This document shows positions 55,578 through 64,000 of a stretch of 64,000 nt of DNA, in pieces. Positions within the stretch are counted from its first letter, which is position 1; every line of letters starts with the position of its first letter. The DNA comes from Cyanosarcina radialis HA8281-LM2 (GTDB taxonomy: Bacteria; Cyanobacteriota; Cyanobacteriia; Cyanobacteriales; CCAP-1448). Under the pieces are notes generated by a model. It had not been told where the DNA came from. It worked only from the letters and a program-made list of their open reading frames with translations, and did not search any database. Both the position numbers and the translations under genes were made by a program. Location: assembly GCA_019359615.1 (NCBI GenBank), contig JAHHHA010000022.1, positions 45,348 to 109,347 on the forward strand, written 5' to 3'.

Positions 55578-56708
55578 CTAGTGGTGGTGGTGGTGATGGT
55601 GGCCAGTCTTAACTTTTGCCGATTGCAGATTGCCTGTCACGGCTGGTTCTGACAGCAAAGCTTCAATTTGCGGATCTGCCCATGTTGCTACCATCTTTAA
55701 AAAATCGGGATGGTCGTTGACACACGGCATTTGCACGTAATTTACTTGAGGGTGGCGGCGCTCTAAGGCGTGAATGATGTGATGCACGTCTAACAGGGTT
55801 TCGTGATTTTCAGTCGCAAAGCCAATAGGCATGAAGACAACCGCACTCGCACCCAGTTCGATGAGGTTTTTGGCTGCCAACTCTACGTTCGGTTGAGTCC
55901 ATTCGATCAATGGCGTGTCGTGATTCAACCAACCGATCGAAATTAGGGGATACCGATTAATTAACTTTTCCCAAATGCGATCGTACAAGGCCTGGCTTTC
56001 GGTAATTCCAGAGGTAAATCCCTTAGCTTTGTGGGGACAACCGTGATTCATCAAGACGATGCCGATTTGAGAGGGCAAGTGCGAAGCTGCCAGTTCTTGG
56101 GCGATTTTCTCTTCGACTAAACGCGAGAGCAAATCGATATAATCGGGTCGATCGTAAAAAGAAGGAATGTAACGCAATCCTTCTACCCAGCGTTCTTCAC
56201 CTTCAGTCATTTCGGCTAAAGCTTTATTAACTTGCTCGATCGCAATTCCGCTAGTAAAAATCGAATCTACTACCAGCAGTGGATAGATCAGCAGTTTATT
56301 GAAACCTAAAGCTTTAATTTCTGCCAGAACTTGTTTGGGTAAGAAGGGAGCACAAAAGTTAAAGGCTTTGAATACCTGCACCTTCTCGCCCCATTTTTCT
56401 TGGAGATGCTTCTCGATTCCGGCCCGCTGGTGTTCAAAAATGTGGTTGTGGGGAGAAATGAAATTGCCATGCTGGTGGTTCCATTCGTGGAAGTCAAGCA
56501 TCGCCAGAATTTTGGCGAGCGGAGGATACACCCAACTAGGCACGGGGGCAAACTTAGCCGTGAGGAGATTTAGAGCTTGTTCGTTGTAGTTGGCAAAATC
56601 GGCGTAGCTTTCAACTTCACCGTAACCCATCAAGAGGACGGCAATGCGATCGCTACCATTAGAGTCATTGGTTATTTCTGGTTGAATTGTTTCAGGGGTG
56701 GCAACCAC
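55578..56708 (-). CDS. Ferrochelatase-like protein with natural C-terminal seven-histidine tail
   Basis: A 376-residue protein of the chelatase fold. HemH-like elements are IAVLLMGYGEVES near residue 22, FNKLLIYPLLVVDSIFTSG, GIVLMNHGCPHKAKGFTSG, and PIGFATENHETLLDVHHII. It lacks the C-terminal chlorophyll a/b-binding-like domain that marks the usual cyanobacterial HemH. The chain ends KTGHHHHHHH then TAG, a genuine coded His tail like those of nickel and cobalt chelatases. Start is GTG 56708 with GAGG upstream. A metal other than iron, or a second HemH, is possible. Chelatase fold is likely; metal and tetrapyrrole are unknown. Confidence 0.7.
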   Translation of the reverse strand: MVATPETIQPEITNDSNGSDRIAVLLMGYGEVESYADFANYNEQALNLLTAKFAPVPSWVYPPLAKILAMLDFHEWNHQHGNFISPHNHIFEHQRAGIEKHLQEKWGEKVQVFKAFNFCAPFLPKQVLAEIKALGFNKLLIYPLLVVDSIFTSGIAIEQVNKALAEMTEGEERWVEGLRYIPSFYDRPDYIDLLSRLVEEKIAQELAASHLPSQIGIVLMNHGCPHKAKGFTSGITESQALYDRIWEKLINRYPLISIGWLNHDTPLIEWTQPNVELAAKNLIELGASAVVFMPIGFATENHETLLDVHHIIHALERRHPQVNYVQMPCVNDHPDFLKMVATWADPQIEALLSEPAVTGNLQSAKVKTGHHHHHHH

Positions 56709-56964
<256 letters not shown>

Positions 56965-57501
56965 ATGACTACCGTAATTATTTGCCCTGGAATTCACGAT
57001 CGCATCCTAACGCAAGATTTTCTTCGGGATTTGGCATGGCCGGAAGAGAATTTGTTAGTGATGCCGACACGGGATTGTCCGCCGTATTCAGCAGTTAGCA
57101 TTGGGCAGTTCGTTCGCGATCGCCTATCTTTAGAGCAGCCGACGATTTGGCTGGCTTTTAGTGCTGGGGTGGTGGGAGCAATTGGTGCTGCGTGGGGATG
57201 GCAATTAGCTGGCGGCACGGTTAAGGCTTTTATTGCTCTTGATGGTTGGGGAGTGCCGCTGTTTGGTAACTTTCCGATTCATCGGCTCAGTCACGATCGC
57301 TTTACTCACTGGAGTTCGGCTTTATTGGGTGCGGGAAGAGATAGTTTTTATGCCGATCCGGCGGTGGAACATTTAGATTTATGGCGATCTCCGTCTACTG
57401 CTTGCGGTTGGCGGATATCTTCAGATATTGGGCGATCTTTAGAGCCGACTCGTACCACAGCAGCAGTTTTTCTAACACAACTGTTGCAGGACTATATTTA
57501 A
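56965..57501 (+). CDS. Alpha/beta-hydrolase-like protein
   Basis: A 178-residue protein. It begins TTVIICPGIHDR (strand and oxyanion-type glycine) and has a nucleophile elbow IWLAFSAGVVGAIGAAWG, an unusual FSAG motif. Downstream are DGWGVPLFGNFP and HRLSHDRFTH, which could supply His. Upstream reading frame from 56803 is mostly tandem repeat DNA, so ATG 56965 is used. The stop codon shares bases with the end of a MITE-like element. Cyanobacterial proteins of this kind are uncharacterised; the fold call is moderately secure. Confidence 0.65.
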   Translation: MTTVIICPGIHDRILTQDFLRDLAWPEENLLVMPTRDCPPYSAVSIGQFVRDRLSLEQPTIWLAFSAGVVGAIGAAWGWQLAGGTVKAFIALDGWGVPLFGNFPIHRLSHDRFTHWSSALLGAGRDSFYADPAVEHLDLWRSPSTACGWRISSDIGRSLEPTRTTAAVFLTQLLQDYI

Positions 57502-57669
57502 TATCAAATCCGGTTCTTAAACGCCGAATTGCTGCCCTCACCCCCAACCCCTCTCCCACCTCAAAGAAGCCCTCTCCTACGAGGAGAGGGTAAAGGAAGT
57601 TTCTGTTATCTGAGGGGAGCCGCAGGCTCCTTTGAGGGGAAACCAGCTTTTGCTAAACGGATTTCGTAT
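57501..57669. mobile_element. MITE-like element (copy C, inverted relative to copy A)
   Basis: Left end ATATCAAATCCGGTT at 57501-57515, right end AAACGGATTTCGTAT at 57655-57669. Interior GGAAGTTTCTGTTATCTGAG and GGGAGCCGCAGGCTCC are the reverse complement of copy A segments. No protein is encoded. The last 75 bases of the gap before dnaX hold only a 26-codon frame (57668-57748), probably not a gene. Confidence 0.7.
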
Positions 57670-57744
57670 GAAAACAGCCGACGAACAAATCGTCGATCGA
57701 CTGACTCACGGTAAATTTACCTGCTTGCCCGATCGCTCCTACCG

Positions 57745-59889
57745 CTAAAACGGGACATCATCATCATCTATCTCATCCGGTTCGATCGCTAGTGGCTCAG
57801 TTACATTGGCAAAGGGCTTCGCCATCGGCAGCGGGCTAGATTCTTCGATCGCTAATTCGTCTCCCAAAGAAACGATCTCTCCGCCAAAAAACTGGGCGAG
57901 GCTCTTACTAGCGATCGCTACTTCGCTAGTTTCCCACTCTAAAGACTGATAAGAAATTGACGGCGGCCGTGGGTTAGCACCGAGCAGCGAAACATCTTGT
58001 GATGGTGAAGAGCTAACTTGGGAAGTCTCTAGTTTTGGTGCTGGGGGTGTTTGGGCGATGCGTTGCTCCGCTACAGGCGGTGCTAACGCGCCGTTCGTAC
58101 TCGACGGATTCGACACTGCTCTAGTCTCAGATTGAGAAGTCGTTGGTGGCGAGCCGGAATTTTTTGACTCTTGACGAGCGGCTACTTGCAAGCTCACCTG
58201 CACGTGACCTTGTGCGATCGCCTTAAAAGCTGCTTCAATACCAGCCAACTTAGTCTGGGCGTGTTTGAGTAATGGCTGCGTACTGACTCCAATCCGTGCT
58301 TGCTGGCCGTCAAAAGCTAACAAGTGGCAATGCTGAGTTAAAAGGGCTTGAGTGGCTGGGGATTGGACGCGAGCGATCGCTTCCTCCCACAGTCGCTCTA
58401 AGTCTGGCTGGGGAGAAGGAGAGGGGGAGAGGGGGAGAGGGGCAGGGGAGGCAGGGGAGGCAGAGGAGGCAGGGGAGGCAGAGGAGGCAGGGGGAGAGTT
58501 GAGTTGTGAGTTTTGGGTTAGTAATTCCTCTTTTGGCTCCTGTGTCTCTTGGTTAACTGGTTTCTCTATCTTTTTGTCTTCTGGTTCTTTTGGCTTCTCG
58601 ACTTCTAACTCTCGAACTGGCACAAAACTTTGAGCTTCTATTGCTGGCTCTTGCCTCCTTACTCCTGAACTTCTAAACTCCTGTTCGCGCAGCGTTTCCG
58701 CAGGAAATACTCCTGAACTTCTGTTGGCGCAGCCTGGGCTCGGCGCATACTCCTGAACTTCTGTTGGCGCAGCCTGCGCTCGGCGCATACTCCTGAACTT
58801 CTGAACTTGCCCCAACCCCAACAAAGTTACTTCTAACCACAAGCGCGGCTGAGTCGTGTTTTTGATTTGAGCTTCGCTCTCTTTGAGGTGCTTTTGTCCT
58901 GCCAAAATTGTTTCTAGCTGCCAGCTTTGCGCTTCTTGACACATTGCTTGCCAAGTTGGGGCGGTAATGGCAACTAAATCGTTGCGTTTAGGGGCGGTTT
59001 TAGCGATCGCCAAATCTCGATAGAAACCCACCAAATTTTGCAGCACGATTAGCGGTTCTCGCCCTCGATCTAATAAGTAACGGGTCATGCTGAGGATACC
59101 TTCTAAGTCGCCGGATGCGATCGCTTTTAATAACTCCAGCAAATTTCTTTCTGGTATCGTTCCCACTAAATCCCAAACTTGCTCTACACCTACCTGATGG
59201 GGTAATAAGCTGAGTTGATCTAACAGGCTTTCAGCATCTCGCAAACCTCCTTGAGCGACTTGGGCGACTTGGGCGATCGCTTCGTCGTTAATATCTATGT
59301 TTTCTTTAGCGGCAATTGCTTGTAAGTGATTCACCATTGCTGCTAAAGGAATGCGACGAAAATCGAACTTTTGACATCTAGAAATAATAGTTGCTAGCAC
59401 CCGTTGCGGATCGGTAGTTGCTAATACGAATACCACCTGTTTTGGTGGTTCTTCTAAAGTTTTCAGCAAGGCATTAAATGCCGCCGTGCTGAGCATATGG
59501 CACTCGTCGATCGCATATACTTTATACCGACATTGTACTGGGGCAAATTGCGCTTTTTCAATGATTTCTCGAATGTTATCGACCCCAGTATTGCTAGCAG
59601 CATCGATTTCAATTACATCCAAGCAAGCATCTTTCGCTATTGCCTTACATACTTCGCAAACGCCGCAAGGTTTGGCCGTGGGCGCGTCGCTAGCCAAACA
59701 ATTTAAAGACTTAGCTAGAATCCTGGCGCTAGAAGTTTTGCCAGTACCGCGAGGTCCCGTAAACAAGTAGGCTGGTGCGATCCGCCGCTGCTCGATCGCA
59801 TTAGTCAAAGTCGTAGCGATCGCTTCTTGCCCTACCAGATCGGCAAATGTTTGAGGTCGATATTTATGATGTAGCGGTTCGTATGTCAT
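57745..59889 (-). CDS. dnaX: DNA polymerase III gamma/tau subunit
   Basis: A 714-residue clamp-loader ATPase. Walker A is FTGPRGTGKTSSARIL; the zinc site is CGVCEVCKAIAKDAC; Walker B and sensor are YAIDECHMLS and TTDPQRVLATIISRC. The C-terminal half is a Pro/Ser/Ala-rich linker and a conserved-looking DDDDVPF end. No intein is present. ATG 59889 (MTYEPLHHKYRPQTF) is preferred over TTG 59895. The linker (~residues 365-410 and ~470-500) is built from repeat DNA, including a 40-bp unit read in two different frames. Identification firm. Confidence 0.93.
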   Translation of the reverse strand: MTYEPLHHKYRPQTFADLVGQEAIATTLTNAIEQRRIAPAYLFTGPRGTGKTSSARILAKSLNCLASDAPTAKPCGVCEVCKAIAKDACLDVIEIDAASNTGVDNIREIIEKAQFAPVQCRYKVYAIDECHMLSTAAFNALLKTLEEPPKQVVFVLATTDPQRVLATIISRCQKFDFRRIPLAAMVNHLQAIAAKENIDINDEAIAQVAQVAQGGLRDAESLLDQLSLLPHQVGVEQVWDLVGTIPERNLLELLKAIASGDLEGILSMTRYLLDRGREPLIVLQNLVGFYRDLAIAKTAPKRNDLVAITAPTWQAMCQEAQSWQLETILAGQKHLKESEAQIKNTTQPRLWLEVTLLGLGQVQKFRSMRRAQAAPTEVQEYAPSPGCANRSSGVFPAETLREQEFRSSGVRRQEPAIEAQSFVPVRELEVEKPKEPEDKKIEKPVNQETQEPKEELLTQNSQLNSPPASSASPASSASPASPAPLPLSPSPSPQPDLERLWEEAIARVQSPATQALLTQHCHLLAFDGQQARIGVSTQPLLKHAQTKLAGIEAAFKAIAQGHVQVSLQVAARQESKNSGSPPTTSQSETRAVSNPSSTNGALAPPVAEQRIAQTPPAPKLETSQVSSSPSQDVSLLGANPRPPSISYQSLEWETSEVAIASKSLAQFFGGEIVSLGDELAIEESSPLPMAKPFANVTEPLAIEPDEIDDDDVPF
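58724..58803. repeat. In-gene 40-bp tandem duplication in dnaX linker
   Basis: Two 40-bp units, differing by one base, start TTGGCGCAGCCTG. Because 40 is not a multiple of three, they are translated in two frames: as FRSMRRAQAAPTEVQ and as EYAPSPGCANRSSG. A nearby GGCAGGGGAGGCAGAGGAGG tract (58440-58495) encodes a Pro/Ala/Ser run. Confidence 0.75.
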
Positions 59890-60719
59890 CTGCAAGATCT
59901 GCGGCCTAGCCGTTTCCGCAGGGGAAAATACCCTTAAAACATCGTCTGCGTGGAGGACAGAATAGGCATTACTTTATAGTACAATCGTACCATTTTTGAG
60001 CTAATTAGTCACCCCGATTCGATTCAGTCTGGGCTAATAGCTGAAAAGCTTGCTCCCCGTAGATTGTGGGTTATATAATCCTCCATTTTGAGAGCAACGC
60101 CTAACTCCTTAACTTTTCTACATCGACACGGCTTCAGATTACAACTAAAGTCTTAGATAAAATTACTCAAAATCTTAGATCGATTTGAGACGTTTTTCAG
60201 ATGTGGACAATCGCTTGTCTTTATAAGATGAAAGTGGTTCTGCAATTAAAGTTGAGAATTACGCTGATGTTAATGTTGCTAGGTAGTTCTTTTTTAATTC
60301 CCGATCGGGAACTTTTTACTACTTTTTATTACTGTCAAAGTTGAGTTGGTAGTTTAATCTAACCTAAAAGCTGAACTAACTTGACATTGATGCTGATATG
60401 ATTTTTTGTAGCCCAGTTAATTTCGAGATCGGAACAGGCGATGCGTGCTACGCACAGGCTACGCCAACGTCTAGCCGAATTTAGGATTACGAAAGCCAAA
60501 ATAAATCGAAAAATGTATCGCAGATAACAGTTAAGATTGCTAGAACGTGCATTCAAATTCATTCTAAATTTCTAACACTTGTATTCTGAACTTCTCGCTC
60601 GATCGATATTCCCGGTTGTTTTTTTAATGCGATTGAGGCAGTTGTCAATTACAAATTGGTAATTGCTAATCGATCTAACATTTTTTCATTTTATTCGGAC
60701 ATAAAAAGGAGAATTAACT
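59890..60719. other. 830-bp gene-free stretch
   Basis: No convincing gene on either strand. It holds a short repeat (GCGATGCGTGCTACGCACAG) near 60437 and an AATTACAAATTGGTAATTGC repeat near 60647. The segment before 60720 has AAAAAGGAGAATTAACT, a good ribosome site for the GlmS-like gene. Confidence 0.5.
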
Positions 60720-63700
60720 ATGTGCGGCAATTTTGGGTTGTTGGCCAATCGCCTGCCTGAAAATAATCGGGAACTGCTGCCATCAAACTTGGTGGAAATG
60801 TTTTACAAAATGGGACATCAAACCGAGGTGCGCGGCGAACAAGCTGGAGGCGGACTGACTTTAGCCCGCAGCAAAGATAACCAAGTCGTATTTGTCGGCA
60901 AGAAACTGGTCAACCAAAAAAGGAAGAATTTGACGAAATCGCTAGAAGCAGCTTTTGCCCCAGTTAGAAATAAAGCCGCAAGTTCGGGTATCAAGCCGTT
61001 AGAATCGACTACCATTGGCGTTTGGCATTATCGCTACGGCACTAGCTGTCCGCCCTCTGTTTTGGAAACTCATTGGCATGAATGGATGCCCGCTAGAACT
61101 GCTCCAGTCTGGAAAATCGAACATGGCAAATGGGTATGTAAAAACCAAAATATCAATCATCGAATTACTCACAATGGTGACTTTGATGAGTGGAAAATTT
61201 TTGGGAAGCAAGTTAAAAATTGTCAGTTAGGTTGGTGGTTAGAAAGAGTGCTACATACTCCCAATGTCACGACGGGAGACTCGCCTAAAATTGCTGGCAT
61301 GATGGATTTATTAATTACTCAAGGAATGTGGTATGCCTCGGTAAGGCTGGCTTATCAACTAGCGATCGCAACTTCAATTACCGAGGCTTTCGGCGGCGAA
61401 GAACCAGCTAAAAATGCTCCCAACACCGCCCCATCCGAATCAGATTTGAATCGCTGGGCGGCAATATTTGATGAAGTTTTTGCTTTCCATACTAAGCTGA
61501 TACCAAAAGCAGAAAAAATTTTTACCCTGGAATATTTAAATCGCTGGCAAAACGATGTTTGCTCTGCGATCGCTCAAGATAGCATCATCGGCCATTGGAC
61601 TGAAGATCGGCAAATTGCTTTCGTCCAGAGGGCGATCGAAGTATTTAGAAACAACCATCTCTATCGCGCTACCCAAATCTTTATGTCTCAAGCTGTAGGT
61701 AGTTTTGGACTAGTTACCGTTTCTACTTTAGAACCGCAAAGATTAGTGTTAAGTGCTAAAGGTCAACCGATCGCCATTGGATTCGATCGCCAACAACAAT
61801 ATGCTGTTTATGCTTCAGAACCAGCAGCAGTGGATGCTGTCTTATTGGGAAGTTCAAAGGCTTACCGTTTAGATTTAAATCAAAAATCGGGCGAAGTTGC
61901 TTTAGTAAGTCCAACCGATATTAAATTGTATTCGCTCGCTAAAGAGAGCGAACTTCAATTAACAGAAGTCGAAAAAAGATGGATACCAATGACAGGTAGT
62001 TCCACTCTTCATATTCCTAAAACCGATCCTCAAGATCCAGTTGAAACCGATATCAAAGAAATTCCGCAGGTTCTCGCAGAAATTCAATCTTCTTGGATCG
62101 ACCCAGGATCGATTAACCGTCAAAGCGCCGAGTATTTTGTCAATCTTTTGCTGGAAAAAGCTCAGCATTTTGAACAAAAGCAAATCAAGATGTTTCAAGC
62201 AGGTTTAGAAAGCCAAGCCGGAGAATCCCCTAATTTAGATTTACTGATTATTGGAGTAGAAAGCAGCTTATGGCTCGGTCAAAAATTAGCCCAAGATCTC
62301 AAGACTATATTTCCCTTCCTAAATGTCAGCGCTTTGTCTTCCAACCAAGTGTTGAAAAAACTCAAACACGATTTTAGTACCTTACATCTCAGCAAAAGAT
62401 CGCTGGTGCTAGCTATTACTCAGTCCGGTCAAACATTTTCTACCGTCCAAGCGATTAATGCCTTGAACCATCTAGCCCGTCAAGGTTTGCTCAAAGAAGT
62501 GTTTATCGTTACTGGCGAGTTGAGTAGTTTCATGGGTTCGGCTAGCGATCGCCACGAAACATCGGAGAATAATTTTAATCGCAGAATCTTTATCAATCAT
62601 AGCGGTCGGAGAACGGCTGAAGCTGCCACAGTTGTAATCGCAGCGATCCACCAAACATTAACAGAGCTTTTATTTTATGCGGCCAAACGGATAAGGCGAG
62701 CCTTTCCTAATTCCATTCCTTTCGGCATGACTTTAAGTAAAGAAAGTCTCTTAGCCTTGGAAATCGCTCAAGATGAATTCGTCTATCAAAGCGCCGTTTC
62801 TATCTGCGGCACTACCACCAGCGGGGGTGCGATTCCATCTGATGTCAATCAAAAGCTGATTCAAGGCGGGCGGAAATGGGGCCTGCACGTCACCGAAACC
62901 CCTTTGGTCTGGGGAATTCATGCTTTGTATACCTTAATTACGGTGGGTTGGGTAATTCCTTTCGGTTATACAATTCCGATCGGCAACACGATTTTTCGCC
63001 TAATTTTGTGGGCAGATAATATACCCAGTAATTTGTTTTTAGTAACTGCAATCGGATATTTAGTAACGGCGATCGATATCGGAATTTATATCTTCGGTCC
63101 GTGGCTCTGGACGCTCGCTTTGCGTTATTTACAAGGCAGGCAACTTTTGGCCCGCATGGGTAATAGAACCGTAGTTATCGGCGATGTTCCTTGGGTACAT
63201 CAATTATTGAAATCTTACGTCAGCAAACTATTTTCTCTCAGCTACGGCATTACTTCTTTAGAGGTGCATGGAGCCAACCCCCAAGATCATATGTTGCATC
63301 ATTTCGGTCATCGAGTAGTGAGAGGTACTTTAGTCTTTTTAGGCGTACCAGATGGTCGGAGAGGTCAGAAGCAACAAAATGAAGAAAATGCCGCCATTAT
63401 GACTGGAAAGCAAGCTGATGGCGTGAGGAATATGGGAGCCGGACCGGAAGTCGTCGTCGTCGGCCACAACCCAGAAATCGCTCGTAAAGGATTTCGTGAG
63501 GCGATCGTTTTGTGCAGTAACCCCGATTCCGTGTGGACGAGCCAACCTGGCGAACCCGACCAAAAAGCGATCGTTGAAGAGTTAAGAGAATCGCGTTTTA
63601 GTTCTTTCGAGCGGCTGCTGGCCAGTTATGTATTCTTTTGGGCAATGGCGAAAAAAGTGTCCTCGTTCCCGTTATTGAGATATCAGCATTGGAAGTCTCA

Positions 63701-63830
63701 AAGCCGGACTAAAGTAATGACAACTGCTGCCCCAGTATCGGGAGCAGGCCTGGATTTGCCTGACATGGAAGAAGCGATCGAAGAAAAGTCTACTTCTCAG
63801 GACTTGGCAAGTTACGGTGACATCAGGTAG
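60720..63830 (+). CDS. GlmS-like amidotransferase/SIS protein with membrane segments
   Basis: A 1036-residue fusion. The N-terminus MCGNFGLLAN gives Cys2, the nucleophile of class II glutamine amidotransferases (GlmS, PurF). GHQTEVRGEQAGGGL, WHYRYGTSCPP and RITHNGDFDEW match glutamine-site elements. A SIS (sugar isomerase) domain lies at ~505-660: LLIIGVESSLWLGQKLAQDL, then LAITQSGQTFSTVQAINAL. Then two or three hydrophobic segments (~735-810: TLITVGWVIPFGYTIPIGNT, FLVTAIGYLVTAIDIGIYIF). The rest is a soluble C-terminal ~220 residues (HMLHHFGHRVVRGTLVFLGV). GlmS itself is ~620 residues and soluble. A membrane-bound hexosamine-type enzyme is suggested. AAGGAG precedes ATG. Confidence 0.7.
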   Translation: MCGNFGLLANRLPENNRELLPSNLVEMFYKMGHQTEVRGEQAGGGLTLARSKDNQVVFVGKKLVNQKRKNLTKSLEAAFAPVRNKAASSGIKPLESTTIGVWHYRYGTSCPPSVLETHWHEWMPARTAPVWKIEHGKWVCKNQNINHRITHNGDFDEWKIFGKQVKNCQLGWWLERVLHTPNVTTGDSPKIAGMMDLLITQGMWYASVRLAYQLAIATSITEAFGGEEPAKNAPNTAPSESDLNRWAAIFDEVFAFHTKLIPKAEKIFTLEYLNRWQNDVCSAIAQDSIIGHWTEDRQIAFVQRAIEVFRNNHLYRATQIFMSQAVGSFGLVTVSTLEPQRLVLSAKGQPIAIGFDRQQQYAVYASEPAAVDAVLLGSSKAYRLDLNQKSGEVALVSPTDIKLYSLAKESELQLTEVEKRWIPMTGSSTLHIPKTDPQDPVETDIKEIPQVLAEIQSSWIDPGSINRQSAEYFVNLLLEKAQHFEQKQIKMFQAGLESQAGESPNLDLLIIGVESSLWLGQKLAQDLKTIFPFLNVSALSSNQVLKKLKHDFSTLHLSKRSLVLAITQSGQTFSTVQAINALNHLARQGLLKEVFIVTGELSSFMGSASDRHETSENNFNRRIFINHSGRRTAEAATVVIAAIHQTLTELLFYAAKRIRRAFPNSIPFGMTLSKESLLALEIAQDEFVYQSAVSICGTTTSGGAIPSDVNQKLIQGGRKWGLHVTETPLVWGIHALYTLITVGWVIPFGYTIPIGNTIFRLILWADNIPSNLFLVTAIGYLVTAIDIGIYIFGPWLWTLALRYLQGRQLLARMGNRTVVIGDVPWVHQLLKSYVSKLFSLSYGITSLEVHGANPQDHMLHHFGHRVVRGTLVFLGVPDGRRGQKQQNEENAAIMTGKQADGVRNMGAGPEVVVVGHNPEIARKGFREAIVLCSNPDSVWTSQPGEPDQKAIVEELRESRFSSFERLLASYVFFWAMAKKVSSFPLLRYQHWKSQSRTKVMTTAAPVSGAGLDLPDMEEAIEEKSTSQDLASYGDIR

Positions 63831-64000
63831 GCATAATCGCCTCCAGCACTTGCCGCAGGTTCGCCCTCAAGCAAATAACTAGACCAAGCTGGCGGAAATA
63901 AGTGACCAGTTAAAAAGAGGGAAAAAGTCATAAACTAAAAGATGCTTAGTCAAGAGGGAAGAAGTCCTGTGAGCCTTAAAATCAATGCCGCATCCTAACG
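63831..64000. other. End-of-window gene-free stretch
   Basis: No gene is seen in the last 170 bases; a gene may begin outside the window. Confidence 0.4.

Noticed and set aside
55578..55600. Seven-His tail as cloning artefact
   Set aside because: Mixed CAC/CAT codons, native flanking sequence and stop codon; natural His tails are known in metal chelatases.
57668..57748. 26-codon frame after the MITE-like element
   Set aside because: Too short, begins in the repeat end and overlaps the dnaX stop.
57745..59889. Intein in dnaX
   Set aside because: The ATPase motifs are uninterrupted and the length is normal for a cyanobacterial DnaX with a long linker.
60359..60562. 67-codon minus-strand frame before the GlmS-like gene
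   Set aside because: Contains repeat-derived sequence and no domain or ribosome site.

Overview
The window is chromosomal DNA of a cyanobacterium, very probably a filamentous, repeat-rich one. Evidence: the HIP1 palindrome GCGATCGC and its core recur throughout. The genes include cyanobacterial hallmarks: acyl-ACP reductase (aar) next to accA, a thiE with the cyanobacterial N-terminal extension, a DUF1825 protein, several Uma2/DUF820 genes, NB-ARC/WD40 and STAND/WD40 giants. Spaces between genes are packed with heptamer/octamer tandem repeats and a MITE-like element. Genus cannot be named from this sequence alone.

Layout. 1-7 kb: the 3' end of a class II ribonucleotide reductase, a PGM1-like ATP-grasp ligase, a LuxR-type regulator divergent from a secreted trypsin-like protease, a small secreted protein and a Uma2 gene. 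7-12 kb: an NB-ARC protein with 14 WD40 repeats, flanked by Uma2 genes and repeats. 12-17.4 kb: a same-strand group of a V8-like protease, an M6 metalloprotease, a catalase-family protein and an alpha/beta hydrolase. 17.4-25 kb: an alkA-type glycosylase broken by one stop codon, a ZIP-like membrane protein, a CoA-binding protein, a structured repeat element and a 1368-residue membrane protein. 25-31 kb (minus strand): coiled-coil protein, inner-membrane OmpA/BON protein with a longin-like domain, Rab-like GTPase, NeuB-type synthase and SDR reductase. 31-41 kb: aar, accA, DUF2993, thiE, HhH, TM2, DUF1825, a class A penicillin-binding protein and tyrS. 41-46 kb: three tandem lipoprotein paralogues, a secreted protein, a double aspartic protease, a coiled-coil protein, tRNA-Tyr and tRNA-Thr. 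46-53 kb: response regulator, P-loop NTPase and a 1703-residue TPR/STAND/WD40 protein. 53-64 kb: decayed HNH and antitoxin genes, a retropepsin-like gene, Uma2, a ferrochelatase-like protein with a natural seven-His tail, dnaX and a large GlmS-like amidotransferase/SIS protein with membrane segments.

Most distinctive candidates: (i) the coiled-coil / longin-BON-OmpA / Rab-like GTPase set at 27.1-30.8 kb, which looks like a GTPase switch coupled across the inner membrane to a peptidoglycan-binding domain; (ii) the response regulator-NTPase-STAND/WD40 set at 46.1-53.3 kb; (iii) the membrane-associated GlmS-like fusion at 60.7-63.8 kb; (iv) a MITE-like family with 15-bp terminal inverted repeats whose core, with other repeats, also lies in frame inside at least three large genes. 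No CRISPR array, complete insertion sequence, rRNA or prophage was seen.
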